From Enterococcus avium ATCC 14025 (lineage in GTDB: Bacteria > Bacillota > Bacilli > Lactobacillales > Enterococcaceae): 64,000 nucleotides of DNA. Below the pieces are notes generated by a model. That model searched no databases. It was not told where the DNA came from and worked only from the letters and a program-made list of their open reading frames with translations. A program made the translations under genes and the position numbers. Location of the stretch: the NCBI RefSeq assembly GCF_000406965.1, contig NZ_KE136363.1:201424-265423 (forward strand). Direction: 5' to 3'. Below are positions 16,621 through 25,239 of the stretch, in pieces (position 1 is the first letter of the stretch; each line of letters begins with the position of its first letter).

Positions 16621-17355
16621 TTACTGAATACCTTGTTCCTGCAACCATTGACTCTGAATTTCACCTGATGTAGGTTCGCGTCCAGTCTGTGCTTTGAAGT
16701 CAGCTCGATATTGATCTACTTGAGCGGCTGCATCATTTTGTTGTTGATTGTAATTATCAGATCTACCATCTGCATAAGCGAGAGCATCATCAGGATTCGC
16801 ACCATTATTATATGCTTCCCAATATCGAGTTTGAGCATCAGCTTCCATTTGAGCACCTCTAGCACGTTCTTCAGGTGTTGTGTTGTTATAAGGAGAATCA
16901 TCAGGTATTCCGTTACCATCTGCATCATTTTGAACAGGACTTTGTTGTTGAGCTTGCACGGTTGCCTGTTGTTTTATTGCTGCTAGTTTTGCTGTAGCTG
17001 TTTCAAGTCGTTTAGCTAGTTCGTTGTTTCCATCTGGAATAGCTTCGATTGCTGATTTAGCAGCAGCTAAAGTCTCATCAGTTAAGTTTGCTTCAGCAGC
17101 TTTCATGGCAGTATCTGCTTCAGAGACCTTTTTAGCAATTTCTTCTTGTTTCTTCTTTTCTGCTTCCTCAGCAACTTTCTTTTCCTCAGCAGCTTTCTTT
17201 TTCTCAGCAGCTTTCTTTTTCTTAGAATCCTTGGTTTTTCTAACCTCAATTTTTTGCTGTGATGTCGAATCAGTCGTATCAGCTTTCTTATCACTCGAAC
17301 ATGCTGAGAAGAGCAGGGTAGAGCAGAGTATGAATGCGATCGTAAGTTTTTTCAT
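16621..17355 (-). CDS. Lipoprotein with Lys/Ala-rich coiled coil
   Basis: MKKLTIAFILCSTLLFSACSS is a lipoprotein signal peptide with lipobox FSAC (Cys19 from the ATG at 17355, which has GGAGATG at the right distance). A long Lys/Ala/Glu coiled coil follows. The C-terminal part begins DADGNGIPDDSP, a calcium-binding-like DxDxNG loop, and ends in a Gln-rich helical region. Exposed on the outer face of the lysogen's membrane. Function unknown; its location in the moron arm suggests lysogenic conversion such as receptor masking or injection block, which is speculation. Confidence 0.75.
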   Translation of the reverse strand: MKKLTIAFILCSTLLFSACSSDKKADTTDSTSQQKIEVRKTKDSKKKKAAEKKKAAEEKKVAEEAEKKKQEEIAKKVSEADTAMKAAEANLTDETLAAAKSAIEAIPDGNNELAKRLETATAKLAAIKQQATVQAQQQSPVQNDADGNGIPDDSPYNNTTPEERARGAQMEADAQTRYWEAYNNGANPDDALAYADGRSDNYNQQQNDAAAQVDQYRADFKAQTGREPTSGEIQSQWLQEQGIQ

Positions 17356-17375
17356 ATAAAACATCTCCAATTGTT

Positions 17376-18272
17376 TTAATAATCAAGGAATGAAACATAA
17401 CCACTTGATTCCGATACTGGTTCAATAGTTACTTCAACATTAGCACTTCTTTTTGCATCAAACGCATTTACTATTGTTGCTTCATATTTAGCAAACCATT
17501 TTCCATCCTTTTGAGTCCAATCTTGCAATTTTCCGATAGCAATATGAAGTTTGCTTCCTTTATATGGGTATGATTTGTCAAACTGTTGTAATGCCAATTC
17601 AGTAAGGATATCCGATTGTTGCGGTGTTGCTTCGTCCGCAAGTTGTGTGATATCACTATTTTTTTGGTTTTCAGCATTTTTACTATCTTCAGTTCTTTTT
17701 TGTTCAGCTTCTTTGCTTTCTTCGCTCTTTTGCTTTTCCAAGTTTTTTGACTCAGCTTTTCTTGATTCTTCAGCTTCTTTTTCCTCAAGTGCTGAAAGTG
17801 CATTGCCATTCATTTTTACTTTTATCTTGGTACTTTTTGAATTTCCGTCAAGTTTTGAATTTATTGTTAGAGTTGTTTCTGGACTGCTTAATTCATAAAG
17901 AAGCATGAAATCGCCAGATTTATCAGCTGTTGTTTTATCTCCAACTATTCCCAATCCAATTGATACTTCGGCATTTGGAGACGTTTTTCCTGATATTTTA
18001 ACTTCTCCGGTATCATCAGACGTTACTTCTTTAGGTGTCTCTAAAACTAAATCTGAAATTTTGGCACTACTCTGTTGTTTAGTTTTCTTTTCTTCTACAG
18101 GTTTAGAAGTCACCTCTTTAGTCTCGCTTATTGGAATGAAACCAATTATTATTGCTGATAAGGCTATCAACCCAAAAGAGATATTTCTGTTACGTTTATT
18201 CGGACTCTTTTTTATAAAATACCAAGCTCCAATACAACCAATGATAAAAACAAGGGTAAACACTGTCTCCAT
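17376..18272 (-). CDS. Membrane-anchored surface protein with Ig-like and coiled-coil regions
   Basis: 298 residues. Two transmembrane segments (about 3-18 and 30-47) are followed by an extracellular part: a beta-sandwich segment (EVKISGKTSPNAEVSIGLG to KIKVKMNG; residues about 88-150) like bacterial Ig-type adhesin domains, a Glu/Lys/Ser coiled coil (160-205), and a C-terminal beta domain (LHIAIGKLQDWTQKDGKWFAKYEATIVNAF). AGGAGGC precedes ATG 18272. Transcribed with the lipoprotein and nuclease. Function unknown. Confidence 0.7.
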   Translation of the reverse strand: METVFTLVFIIGCIGAWYFIKKSPNKRNRNISFGLIALSAIIIGFIPISETKEVTSKPVEEKKTKQQSSAKISDLVLETPKEVTSDDTGEVKISGKTSPNAEVSIGLGIVGDKTTADKSGDFMLLYELSSPETTLTINSKLDGNSKSTKIKVKMNGNALSALEEKEAEESRKAESKNLEKQKSEESKEAEQKRTEDSKNAENQKNSDITQLADEATPQQSDILTELALQQFDKSYPYKGSKLHIAIGKLQDWTQKDGKWFAKYEATIVNAFDAKRSANVEVTIEPVSESSGYVSFLDY

Positions 18273-18321
18273 AACTGCCTCCTAATGTATACAAAATCAC
18301 AAATATAAATTTATATGTACT

Positions 18322-18789
18322 TCACTGCTTTAGTTTTAATACTTTGATTGAATCACCTGCTCCAAAAATAATCTTGTAATTCAAAAAACTAAAACCTTCA
18401 CCATATTTTTGTTTAAAAAGATCAATTGCCTCTCTTAACGCTTCTACGGTTATTCCCAGCTCGTCAGCAACTTCCCAGTACTCTCTACATCCTTTTTGAT
18501 AAGCCTTGATCAAAAGGGAGGGGTGGACAGTCATCTCAGCCGCTACGAGCCGTGCCCTTCGCTCCTGTTTTCTTGACTCAGGATTTTTATAGTCTGATAT
18601 GTCACCGACTGAAGTATAATGATGAGCAATTTCTTCTGCAATCGTACTTTTAAGTTCGGCACTTGATTGATTAGGATTGAGATAAACTATATTGTCGACA
18701 TACAATCCCTTTTGTTTTTCGGGCATCTGTTTTTCAAATTTATACTGCAAATTTGAAAAACATGACATTAAAGCTTCGTAGTTATACAT
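18322..18789 (-). CDS. immA: ImmA/IrrE-type metallopeptidase
   Basis: 155 residues. The zinc motif is AEEIAHHYTSVGDIS (residues about 50-64), the EExxHH variant of HExxH common in phage ImmA proteins; RRARLVAAEMTVHPSLL is the conserved second helix with the third ligand region. In ICEBs1 and related elements ImmA cleaves the ImmR repressor after DNA damage. It sits directly downstream of the repressor gene, as in those elements. Confidence 0.88.
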   Translation of the reverse strand: MYNYEALMSCFSNLQYKFEKQMPEKQKGLYVDNIVYLNPNQSSAELKSTIAEEIAHHYTSVGDISDYKNPESRKQERRARLVAAEMTVHPSLLIKAYQKGCREYWEVADELGITVEALREAIDLFKQKYGEGFSFLNYKIIFGAGDSIKVLKLKQ

Positions 18790-18818
18790 TTGACAACACC
18801 TACCGACATTAAAATGAA

Positions 18819-19157
18819 TTACTGCTTGTGATCTCGATTTTTTATGAAATCTATAAAATTAAGAATATCTTTCATATCTTCTTCTGATGTATCTTCGTCA
18901 ATGTGCGCGGCAACAGTCAACTGTTTTTGAGTAAATCTCTCATTACTTTCAGATTCTGAACACTTCCCAATAAGTTCTGATACAGAAACATCAAGAGCAT
19001 CTGCTAGTTTTTTTACAGTATCAATTTGAGGGGTTTTTCTTTTTCCGTTTTCGTAACGAGAAATCTGTGCAGAACTGACTCCTGATTTGAGAGCTAATTG
19101 ATTTACTCCATATTTTTTGGCCAATCGTAATTCCTTTAATCGTGAACCAAAGTCCAT
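18819..19157 (-). CDS. immR: Phage repressor, XRE family (ImmR-like)
   Basis: 112 residues: an N-terminal HTH (LKELRLAKKYGVNQLALKSGVSSAQISRYENGKRKTP, residues 8-44) and a short acidic C-terminal dimerisation tail. It lacks the LexA/CI self-cleavage domain, so induction must use the adjacent ImmA protease. It is transcribed leftwards from a region containing three operator-like sites and faces the early operon. Confidence 0.88.
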   Translation of the reverse strand: MDFGSRLKELRLAKKYGVNQLALKSGVSSAQISRYENGKRKTPQIDTVKKLADALDVSVSELIGKCSESESNERFTQKQLTVAAHIDEDTSEEDMKDILNFIDFIKNRDHKQ

Positions 19158-19195
19158 CCAAATCCCTCTTCTCTATATTTCTATATTTATAATAA

Positions 19196-19291
19196 TGCCA
19201 ACTGGTAACAAAATCGAATAATATTTGACTTTTTGGTAATTAAGTGTTGCCAATAGGTAATCCTGATGTTATAGTATTACCAGAAGGTAAC
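19196..19291. promoter_or_regulatory. Lysogeny switch: three repressor-operator candidates
   Basis: Three 14-bp sites share TRCCANNNGGTAAY: TGCCAACTGGTAAC at 19196-19209, TGCCAATAGGTAAT at 19248-19261 and TACCAGAAGGTAAC at 19278-19291. A degenerate half site, GGTAAT, lies at 19235. The second overlaps the -35 and the third the start of the rightward early promoter; the first lies over the leftward repressor promoter region. Binding by ImmR and/or the Cro-like protein is inferred. Confidence 0.7.
19247..19275 (+). promoter_or_regulatory. Rightward early promoter
   Basis: TTGCCA at 19247-19252, exactly 17 bases, then TATAGT at 19270-19275 preceded by TGT (extended -10). It drives the early operon and is bracketed by operator-like sites. 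Confidence 0.75.
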
Positions 19292-19310
19292 GAAAGTGAG
19301 GTGAAGAGGT

Positions 19311-19562
19311 GTGAAAATTGTTTTAAAAAATGGAGTTCTTCAGGAACTAATGGAACAGTATGATTTATCGGTTTATGGTCTAGCAGAAAAACTCGAAGTT
19401 GCACCAACTACTATTTATCGAATTATGAATGGGAGTAGAGGTTTAGGTAATGACATGATTGCAAAGTTACTTAATACCTTTGCGCTGTCGGAAGCTGATT
19501 TTGACAAGCTTTTTATTTTGCAAGCAGAATTGCCAAAAGGTAATGACAAGGAGGTGATCTAA
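19311..19562 (+). CDS. Cro-like HTH regulator
   Basis: 83 residues with a helix-turn-helix (YGLAEKLEVAPTTIYRIMNGSRGLGNDMIAKLL). First gene of the rightward early operon; GTG start at 19311 preceded by GAAGAGG. By position it should antagonise the ImmR-like repressor at the shared operators. Confidence 0.8.
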   Translation: MKIVLKNGVLQELMEQYDLSVYGLAEKLEVAPTTIYRIMNGSRGLGNDMIAKLLNTFALSEADFDKLFILQAELPKGNDKEVI

Positions 19563-19723
19563 TGACCAAACAAGAAAAGATCGAGTTCATTTTAAAACGC
19601 CTAGGTGATCGCTTATCGAAGGCCTACTTAGAAACAAAATCAGATCAGTTTATCAATCAACTTTATGAAGTTGAGAGTCAACAGGATGATCGTCTGATTG
19701 AAGAAATGATGTTTTCCTTCTAA
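19562..19723 (+). CDS. Small hypothetical early protein
   Basis: 53 residues, highly charged and helical (MTKQEKIEFILKRLGDRLSK). Its ATG overlaps the upstream stop (TAATG) and is preceded by AAGGAGGTGATC, a 12-base match to the 16S rRNA 3' end. Function unknown. Confidence 0.7.
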   Translation: MTKQEKIEFILKRLGDRLSKAYLETKSDQFINQLYEVESQQDDRLIEEMMFSF

Positions 19724-19788
19724 TGAACAGTTTATAGCAGTTTTACTGCTATGAAAAATGACAATTGAATACAAAAGGAGTGATAAGT

Positions 19789-20316
19789 ATGGGAGTTTCA
19801 TCAACAGAAAAGCAAGTTGCATCAATTTTTCGACAGGAAGTTGACAAACAGGCTTTGAACCAAAGAGTCATGGCAGATCACCTGAACTTTTCAGCACAGA
19901 ATCTAAGTCACATGCTAAATGGCCGTCGAACGATGGGATTAGAAAGAGTTGTTGAAATCGCTGATTACTTGCAAAATCCGGATACAGATTTCGAAATAGC
20001 TGCAGCAATGTTCTACACACCAAAACCCTTAAACCGAAAACGTCGAGATGCACATCCACTATCAAAAATGGTTGGCCAAGACAAAGAAGAAATGGAACGG
20101 ATTGAAGTTGAAAAGAAGTATGAGATTTGGGATTTACTTTCGATACCAGATGAGGAGATCAATCATGAAGAACGAGGCGAAATAAAACTCTGGTTATTAG
20201 AAGTTGTAGATGAGATTTCATCAGAAATTGCGGTTTTTAACTCAGTTTGCGATAGATACAATTTCAATTCAAGAGTAATCATTAAGGAAGCGGAAACGAG
20301 AGAAAGGAATGATTAG
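19789..20316 (+). CDS. HTH-domain phage regulator
   Basis: About 175 residues. The N-terminal HTH is NQRVMADHLNFSAQNLSHMLNGRRTMGLERVVEIADYL; the C-terminal part is acidic and unrecognised. ATG 19789 has AAAGGAG at the right spacing. Likely an early transcription regulator distinct from the Cro-like protein. Confidence 0.72.
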   Translation: MGVSSTEKQVASIFRQEVDKQALNQRVMADHLNFSAQNLSHMLNGRRTMGLERVVEIADYLQNPDTDFEIAAAMFYTPKPLNRKRRDAHPLSKMVGQDKEEMERIEVEKKYEIWDLLSIPDEEINHEERGEIKLWLLEVVDEISSEIAVFNSVCDRYNFNSRVIIKEAETRERND

Positions 20317-20571
20317 ATGCTTGTTTATACGTTGCCAGAACTTGCTACTGAATATAGAACATCAAAAGAGAACATATATATTCTTGAGGCACTGGGGCAG
20401 ATTAAATCAATCCAGTTTAGCTCACAAAAGGTAGTAAGCAAATATGAAGCTGAAAGATTTCTAATTGAAAATGCAGGCAAGAAATTCGAAGAAATAATTG
20501 CTGAAGAAAAGAAGCGTAGGAAGTTAGCATCCATTAATCAAAATGTCGTTGAAATGAAGAAGGAGGCATAG
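20317..20571 (+). CDS. Small excisionase/MerR-like DNA-binding protein
   Basis: 84 residues: LPELATEYRTSKENIYILEALGQIKSIQFSSQKVVSKYEAERFL has the winged-helix excisionase/MerR look, followed by a basic helix (EEKKRRKL). It could be the Xis for this prophage or another small regulator. Starts one base after the upstream stop. Confidence 0.55.
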   Translation: MLVYTLPELATEYRTSKENIYILEALGQIKSIQFSSQKVVSKYEAERFLIENAGKKFEEIIAEEKKRRKLASINQNVVEMKKEA

Positions 20572-20573
20572 AA

Positions 20574-20771
20574 ATGAGAAACGATTTTGAATACGTCCCA
20601 ACAGTTCCAGTCAAAGTAGCAAAACAGAAATCTGAATATAGAGCTGCAAAAGTTTTACTTACAGGCGCAATGCTCGGAACGGTTTGTGTCGGTTACTGGA
20701 AAATAGCAATAATCCTTTTACCAGTTTTACTAGGAGTAAATACGATTGGTAAAAAGGTGATGGGATTATGA
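20574..20771 (+). CDS. Small membrane protein
   Basis: 65 residues with one or two hydrophobic helices (LLTGAMLGTVCVGYWKIAIILLPVLLGV). AAGGAGG precedes ATG 20574. Function unknown. Confidence 0.6.
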   Translation: MRNDFEYVPTVPVKVAKQKSEYRAAKVLLTGAMLGTVCVGYWKIAIILLPVLLGVNTIGKKVMGL

Positions 20772-20836
20772 AAAGACATAAAAAAAGACTTACTCGCCGG
20801 CAAGCAAAAGTAAGTCCCAAATCAATGTTTATCTAG
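20768..20836 (+). CDS. Very small basic peptide
   Basis: 22 residues, MKRHKKRLTRRQAKVSPKSM plus two, starting in a 4-base overlap with the previous stop (ATGA-type coupling). Its high Lys/Arg content suggests nucleic-acid contact. Only spacing supports it. Confidence 0.4.
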   Translation: MKRHKKRLTRRQAKVSPKSMFI

Positions 20837-20848
20837 GAGGATTATAAC

Positions 20849-20965
20849 ATGTTTGATTACGATACTGCAATGGCGGACCCAGAGTGTCATGTTTTTGTAA
20901 ATGTTCACACCCCCAATGATGAAGATAATCCTGAAAATATGGAAGGGTGGGTTGAAGATGAGTAA
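20849..20965 (+). CDS. Small acidic hypothetical protein
   Basis: 38 residues, strongly acidic at the C-terminus (EDNPENMEGWVEDE). CTAGGAGG lies upstream and the stop overlaps the YqaJ start. Function unknown. Confidence 0.55.
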   Translation: MFDYDTAMADPECHVFVNVHTPNDEDNPENMEGWVEDE

Positions 20966-21899
20966 ATCTACACTGGACATGACCAGAACAGAATGGTTGA
21001 TGGATCGTCAAAAAGGTATTGGTGGTTCTGATGTTGCTACGATTCTAGGATTGAATAAATGGAAAGCTCCATATCAACTATGGCTTGAGAAAACTGGTCA
21101 AATTGAAATTGAGGAGACGGACAGTGAACCAGCGTATTGGGGAAATGTACTAGAAGAAGTTGTAGCAAAAGAATTCACTGAACGAACTGGGAAAAAAGTT
21201 CGAAGACGGAATCAAGTTTTCGAACATCCTTTACATCCATTTCTTCGTGCAAATATTGATCGTGACGTAGTTGGAGAAAATGCGATTTTGGAATGTAAAA
21301 CTGCAAATGCTTTTTTATCCAAAGAGTGGGATGGCGACGAGATTCCTATGAGTTACCTGTGTCAAATCCAACATTATATGAATGTTTTGAATCGTGATTG
21401 TGCTTATGTAGCAGTATTAATCGGTGGTCAACGTTTCATTTGGAAAAAGGTCGATCGTGACCAAGCCTTGATTGACATGATTACGGAACGATTAGTTGAA
21501 TTCTGGGAAGTGAATGTTTTAAAAGGAGTTGAACCATCAATAGATGGCAGTGATGCAACTACCGATTTCCTTAAAGAACGATATTCAGAAGAAGGCGAAA
21601 ATGAGATTACACTTTCAAGTACCTTTGATGAACTGATTGAGACCAAGAAACAACTTAAGGATGATGAAGTTTTGATAAAAAAGAAAATTCAACAAATTGA
21701 TAATCAAATCACATCAGAGTTGGGAAAGCAAAATGCGGTAGTTGCTATTACTCCTAAATCAGTAATTTCGTGGAAGTCATTTAATCGAAAAACGATTAAT
21801 AAAGATCTTTTAGAAAAGAAGTATCCAGAAGTAGCCAATGATCAATCAATTTATAAAACATCTTGCTATAAAAAATTAGCAGTAAAGGAGATTAACTAA
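20958..21899 (+). CDS. YqaJ-type phage exonuclease
   Basis: 313 residues from ATG 20958 (MSKSTLDMTRTEW); the open frame extends upstream, but the earlier codons overlap the preceding small gene. QKGIGGSDVATILGLNKWKAPYQLWLEKTG is the YqaJ signature; the PD-(D/E)xK core includes RANIDRDV, NAILECKTANAF and the following Gln helix. It degrades one strand of dsDNA ends to feed the RecT annealase encoded next, the two-gene recombination pair of lambda Exo/Bet type. Confidence 0.88.
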   Translation: MSKSTLDMTRTEWLMDRQKGIGGSDVATILGLNKWKAPYQLWLEKTGQIEIEETDSEPAYWGNVLEEVVAKEFTERTGKKVRRRNQVFEHPLHPFLRANIDRDVVGENAILECKTANAFLSKEWDGDEIPMSYLCQIQHYMNVLNRDCAYVAVLIGGQRFIWKKVDRDQALIDMITERLVEFWEVNVLKGVEPSIDGSDATTDFLKERYSEEGENEITLSSTFDELIETKKQLKDDEVLIKKKIQQIDNQITSELGKQNAVVAITPKSVISWKSFNRKTINKDLLEKKYPEVANDQSIYKTSCYKKLAVKEIN

Positions 21900-21900
21900 C

Positions 21901-22834
21901 ATGGCAACAAATGACACACTCAAGAATCAACTTACTGAACAAAAGACACAAGAAGTTGATGCTCAGTCACTGGGTTTTAAGTCTTTGATGGCTACACCGA
22001 CAATGAAGAAGAAATTCCAAGATATTCTTCATGAAAAATCTGATTCTTTCATGGGATCTCTAATGACTTTAGTCGGCGGTGACAATTATTTAGCAAAAGC
22101 TGAACCAATGACAATTATTGCTTCTGCTCTAAAAGCAGCAACAATGGATTTACCAATTGATAAAAATCTTGGTTACGCATATATTGTTCCGTTTAATCGA
22201 AGCGAAAAGATAGGAAACAAGTGGATTACTCACAATGAGGCCCAGTTAGTTCATACTTGGGTACAAAGGCTACATTCAGTTAGCTCAACGCTCAGGGCAG
22301 TATAAAGCATTGAATGCACTTGAAGTTTATGAAGGTCAACTCGTTGATTGGAATCCATTAACAGAAGAATTTACCTTCGATTATAACGAAAAGAAATCAG
22401 ATAAGGTCATTGGGTATGTTGGTTTCTTTGAATTGTTAAATGGATTCAAAAAAACAGTCTATTGGACTAAACAAGAGATTGAGTCGCATCGTATCAAGAA
22501 TGCGAAGGGGAAAGACAAAGAAAAACTGTCAGGTGCTTGGGTTGATAACTACAATCAAATGGCAATTAAAACTGTGCTTCGAAATATGCTTTCTAAATGG
22601 GGAATACTATCCGTTGAAATGCAAACAGCCGTTACATCAGATGAAAAAGTATTCAGATTGGATGAAAACGATGATCTGATAGAAGAAACAAGACTGAGCG
22701 AGGCGGAACCAATAGAAACAGAGCGTAAGGAAGCAGAAAAAATATCCCCTGATGAAACAGAACGTAAAGAGCAGACTGGACTTTTTGATGAGAAGGATGA
22801 TTCAAAAAATAAAGACGATGATTTTCCATTTTAG
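21901..22834 (+). pseudogene. recT: RecT single-strand annealing protein, frameshifted
   Basis: The N-terminal frame reads RecT-like up to GYAYIVPFNRSEKIGNKWITHNEAQL, then goes out of frame and stops at 22305 after 134 residues. The other frame resumes with LGYKGYIQLAQRSGQYKALN and continues to 22834. The break is a tandem duplication AGTT-AGTT at 22244-22251. Removing one copy restores EAQFILGYKGYIQLA and a continuous 309-residue protein of normal RecT length with an acidic tail ending DDDFPF. Unless suppressed, the recombinase is inactive. Confidence 0.88.
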
Positions 22835-22877
22835 TTAGAGGGAGATATTTCTCCCTTCTACAGTAGGAGGTGAAGCT

Positions 22878-23831
22878 GTGGCAAGACCAACAAAGAGCGG
22901 TCTTGATTATTTCCCTCTTGATGTTGACATTTTTGAAGATGAAAAGATAGAAGCTATTGCTGGGGAGTTTGGCATTAAAGGTGAGTTAGCGGTAATCAAG
23001 CTGTTATGCGCGGTATACAAAAAAGGATACTTCGTTGTATGGAATGACTTAACGAGAGCAACACTTTTAAAACGCCTGCCTGGAGTAAGTAAGGAATTGT
23101 TAGAGCAAATAGTCATCCGCTTAGTTACATGGGGATTCTTTGATGAGGACCTGTTTAACTCGGCTAAGGTCTTGACAAGCGAAAACATCCAAGCAAATTT
23201 TTTCGAAGCGACAAAGAGAAGGAAATCGCCAAAACCAACAGCATATTTAATTAATGCTAACAATAACTCGCAAGCAGAAGGAGTTAATGTGAACATTAAT
23301 CCCCAAAGTAAAGGAAACAAAACTAAAGTAAATAATATTAATGCTTCTGTATCTAGTAATACTAAAGATTCAGAAGATAGCGCTGTGCGTTATTGGCTCA
23401 ATCAAGTAAATTCAGCAGAAGCACCATTCATTACTCAATCCATTCAGCATTGGGTAAACGATTTTGGTGGTCAAGATGAAATTGTGATTCTTGCGATTGA
23501 TGACATGCTTAAACATGGAGCACGCAATTACAATTATTTGAACCAGATACTGAAGAGTTGGGAAGAATCTAAAATAGACACTGTTGAAAAAGCAAGAAAG
23601 CACTTAACCGGACACTATTCCCGAAACTCGAATAATCAAAAGCGGGGCAATGATTGGACAACCAAAAGACTTTGGGATCACTGGTGGGCAGAAAAGATGA
23701 GTGGGAATGCTTCTCTCGACTATTTCGCTGAGAAGTATGGTAACCGCGGAGTTACTGAAACTGAAATAGAAATACTGAGAAAAGAAATAGTAAAGCGAGG
23801 TATGGAAGATGCGATTTCTCGAAATCATTAG
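22878..23831 (+). CDS. DnaD-like phage replication protein (Lin1244/Lin1753 N-terminus)
   Basis: 317 residues. The N-terminus RPTKSGLDYFPLDVDIFEDEKIEAIAGEFGIKGELAVIKLL is the Lin1244/Lin1753 (DUF4373) domain; an Asn-rich linker follows; the C-terminal part (IQHWVNDFGGQDEIVILAIDDMLKHGARNYNYLNQILKSWEE) is a DnaD/DnaB2 domain. It likely opens the phage origin and loads host helicase. GTG start at 22878 after AGGAGGTG. Confidence 0.82.
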   Translation: MARPTKSGLDYFPLDVDIFEDEKIEAIAGEFGIKGELAVIKLLCAVYKKGYFVVWNDLTRATLLKRLPGVSKELLEQIVIRLVTWGFFDEDLFNSAKVLTSENIQANFFEATKRRKSPKPTAYLINANNNSQAEGVNVNINPQSKGNKTKVNNINASVSSNTKDSEDSAVRYWLNQVNSAEAPFITQSIQHWVNDFGGQDEIVILAIDDMLKHGARNYNYLNQILKSWEESKIDTVEKARKHLTGHYSRNSNNQKRGNDWTTKRLWDHWWAEKMSGNASLDYFAEKYGNRGVTETEIEILRKEIVKRGMEDAISRNH

Positions 23832-24072
23832 CAAATTAGGCGAAACAGCGAGTAACGAGGATGAGAAAGAATTATTACGTTCGTACTATGAACGTTTAAG
23901 AAAGATGGTTCGAATTGATTGTTCTCACGAAGAAATTGAACACCGCTTCTGCCTTATGATTACTTGCTACATTCTTCGATACGTCACTAAACAAGTAGAT
24001 TACAGCAAAACAAATGCTGATTACTATCTTACTTTTCTCACGAGTCGACTGAATGTTGAGGTGTCTGCATGA
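23809..24072 (+). CDS. Hypothetical early protein
   Basis: 87 residues, starting inside the end of the replication gene and overlapping the next start (ATGA). Helical and Cys-containing; not recognised. Confidence 0.6.
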   Translation: MRFLEIISKLGETASNEDEKELLRSYYERLRKMVRIDCSHEEIEHRFCLMITCYILRYVTKQVDYSKTNADYYLTFLTSRLNVEVSA

Positions 24073-24479
24073 GGTATCAATCAAGATCGAAATACGGTAA
24101 CAAAAAAGTATATCGCTATGATCGTTGGTTTGATTCGATTGCTGAGGCGGATTATTATCCAATCGCCGTTGCGTATGCAAGAAAACATGAATATGAACTA
24201 AAACTTCAGGAACGATTGGATATTCTTCCAACGCTGAAAATCAATCCATGGACAATCAAAAAAACACAGTATGTGGCCGATTATGCGTTCTACGATCAAG
24301 GAAAGCTTGTTCGACTTGTTGATGTCAAAGGCATGGAAACGAAAGATTTTCGGCTGAAAGCGAAGATTGTCGCCAGCGAACTGGGAATTGTAATTGAACT
24401 GGCAAAAAAACAAAGCGGCAGATTCGTTCACTATCCCTTTAATATGCCTATATCCAAAAGAAAAGAGGTTCGAGAATGA
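24069..24479 (+). CDS. DUF1064 phage protein, probable PD-(D/E)xK nuclease fold
   Basis: 136 residues. SKYGNKKVYRYDRWFDSIAEADYY is the DUF1064 N-terminus; QYVADYAFYDQGKLVRLVDVKGMETKDFRLKAKI supplies the D...DxK pattern of a restriction-like nuclease fold. It commonly sits in phage recombination/replication modules. Substrate unproven. Confidence 0.75.
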   Translation: MRYQSRSKYGNKKVYRYDRWFDSIAEADYYPIAVAYARKHEYELKLQERLDILPTLKINPWTIKKTQYVADYAFYDQGKLVRLVDVKGMETKDFRLKAKIVASELGIVIELAKKQSGRFVHYPFNMPISKRKEVRE

Positions 24480-24736
24480 GACAGATAAAGCGGCAGCGGT
24501 TAGAAATAGTGTTGCTATTCATTGATGACTTTATTACGAAAAAGGGATATCCACCAACGATTCGTCAGATATCAAAAAATACAGGCATCCCCTCAACATC
24601 ATCAGTCAGTTCATATTTATGGCAATTGAAAGCCATGAACTTGTTAAATATCGAACCGGGAGCAGTGAGAACCATTCGAATGACTGAGAGCGGCGTGGAC
24701 CGTGTAAGGGAGTTGAGATTACGTGACAATGACTGA
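24476..24736 (+). CDS. LexA-like winged-helix DNA-binding protein without protease domain
   Basis: 86 residues resembling the DNA-binding domain of LexA: VLLFIDDFITKKGYPPTIRQISKNTGIPSTSSVSSYLWQLKAMNLL. No autocleavage domain follows, so it cannot self-inactivate. Start overlaps the DUF1064 stop. Confidence 0.72.
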   Translation: MRQIKRQRLEIVLLFIDDFITKKGYPPTIRQISKNTGIPSTSSVSSYLWQLKAMNLLNIEPGAVRTIRMTESGVDRVRELRLRDND

Positions 24737-25013
24737 CAAAGAACGATTTCGAATGTTGATGGCTCATCCAAATTACTGGTATGACGAAGATATCAAACGT
24801 GAAGCAGAAAAACTCGGCAATAAAATATGGCGAGAATTGCCAAAACATCCAAAGAAAAAAATTGAAGTGAGTTTCAATAACCGGATTGTACTGGTTGGAA
24901 CTGAGGATGAATTAGGACAGCGATCCACTTTGTCACCAGTAACCATTCGAAATCTAGCAAGGAACAACGGAACTGATAGATTTGGGAAGTCATATCGATA
25001 TCTGGAGGTATGA
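24723..25013 (+). CDS. Hypothetical early protein
   Basis: 96 residues; MTDKERFRMLMAHPNYWYDEDIKREAEKLG then a basic segment. GTG at 24723 or ATG at 24729. Overlaps its upstream neighbour. Not recognised. Confidence 0.55.
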   Translation: MTMTDKERFRMLMAHPNYWYDEDIKREAEKLGNKIWRELPKHPKKKIEVSFNNRIVLVGTEDELGQRSTLSPVTIRNLARNNGTDRFGKSYRYLEV

Positions 25014-25219
25014 ACATGAAAATGTGGGAACGGAAAAGAATTGATCGTCAAGTAAGGATATTTGTTCAGGCGATGCCAAAAGAATATTCGAATCAAACAC
25101 CGAAAGAACAAATTATCAGTGAAATACTAGCAGCGAATGAATGGTTTGTTAACATTTCAAAACCTATGGAAATTATACGTGAAGAAGTTGAAAAACAATT
25201 TGATATGTATGTGAGCTGA
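25010..25219 (+). CDS. Small hypothetical early protein
   Basis: 67-69 residues, helical. CTGGAGG favours the ATG at 25016 over the overlapping ATG at 25010. Not recognised. Confidence 0.55.
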   Translation: MNMKMWERKRIDRQVRIFVQAMPKEYSNQTPKEQIISEILAANEWFVNISKPMEIIREEVEKQFDMYVS

Positions 25220-25239
25220 CCTTTGAAAGGGTGGTAATC

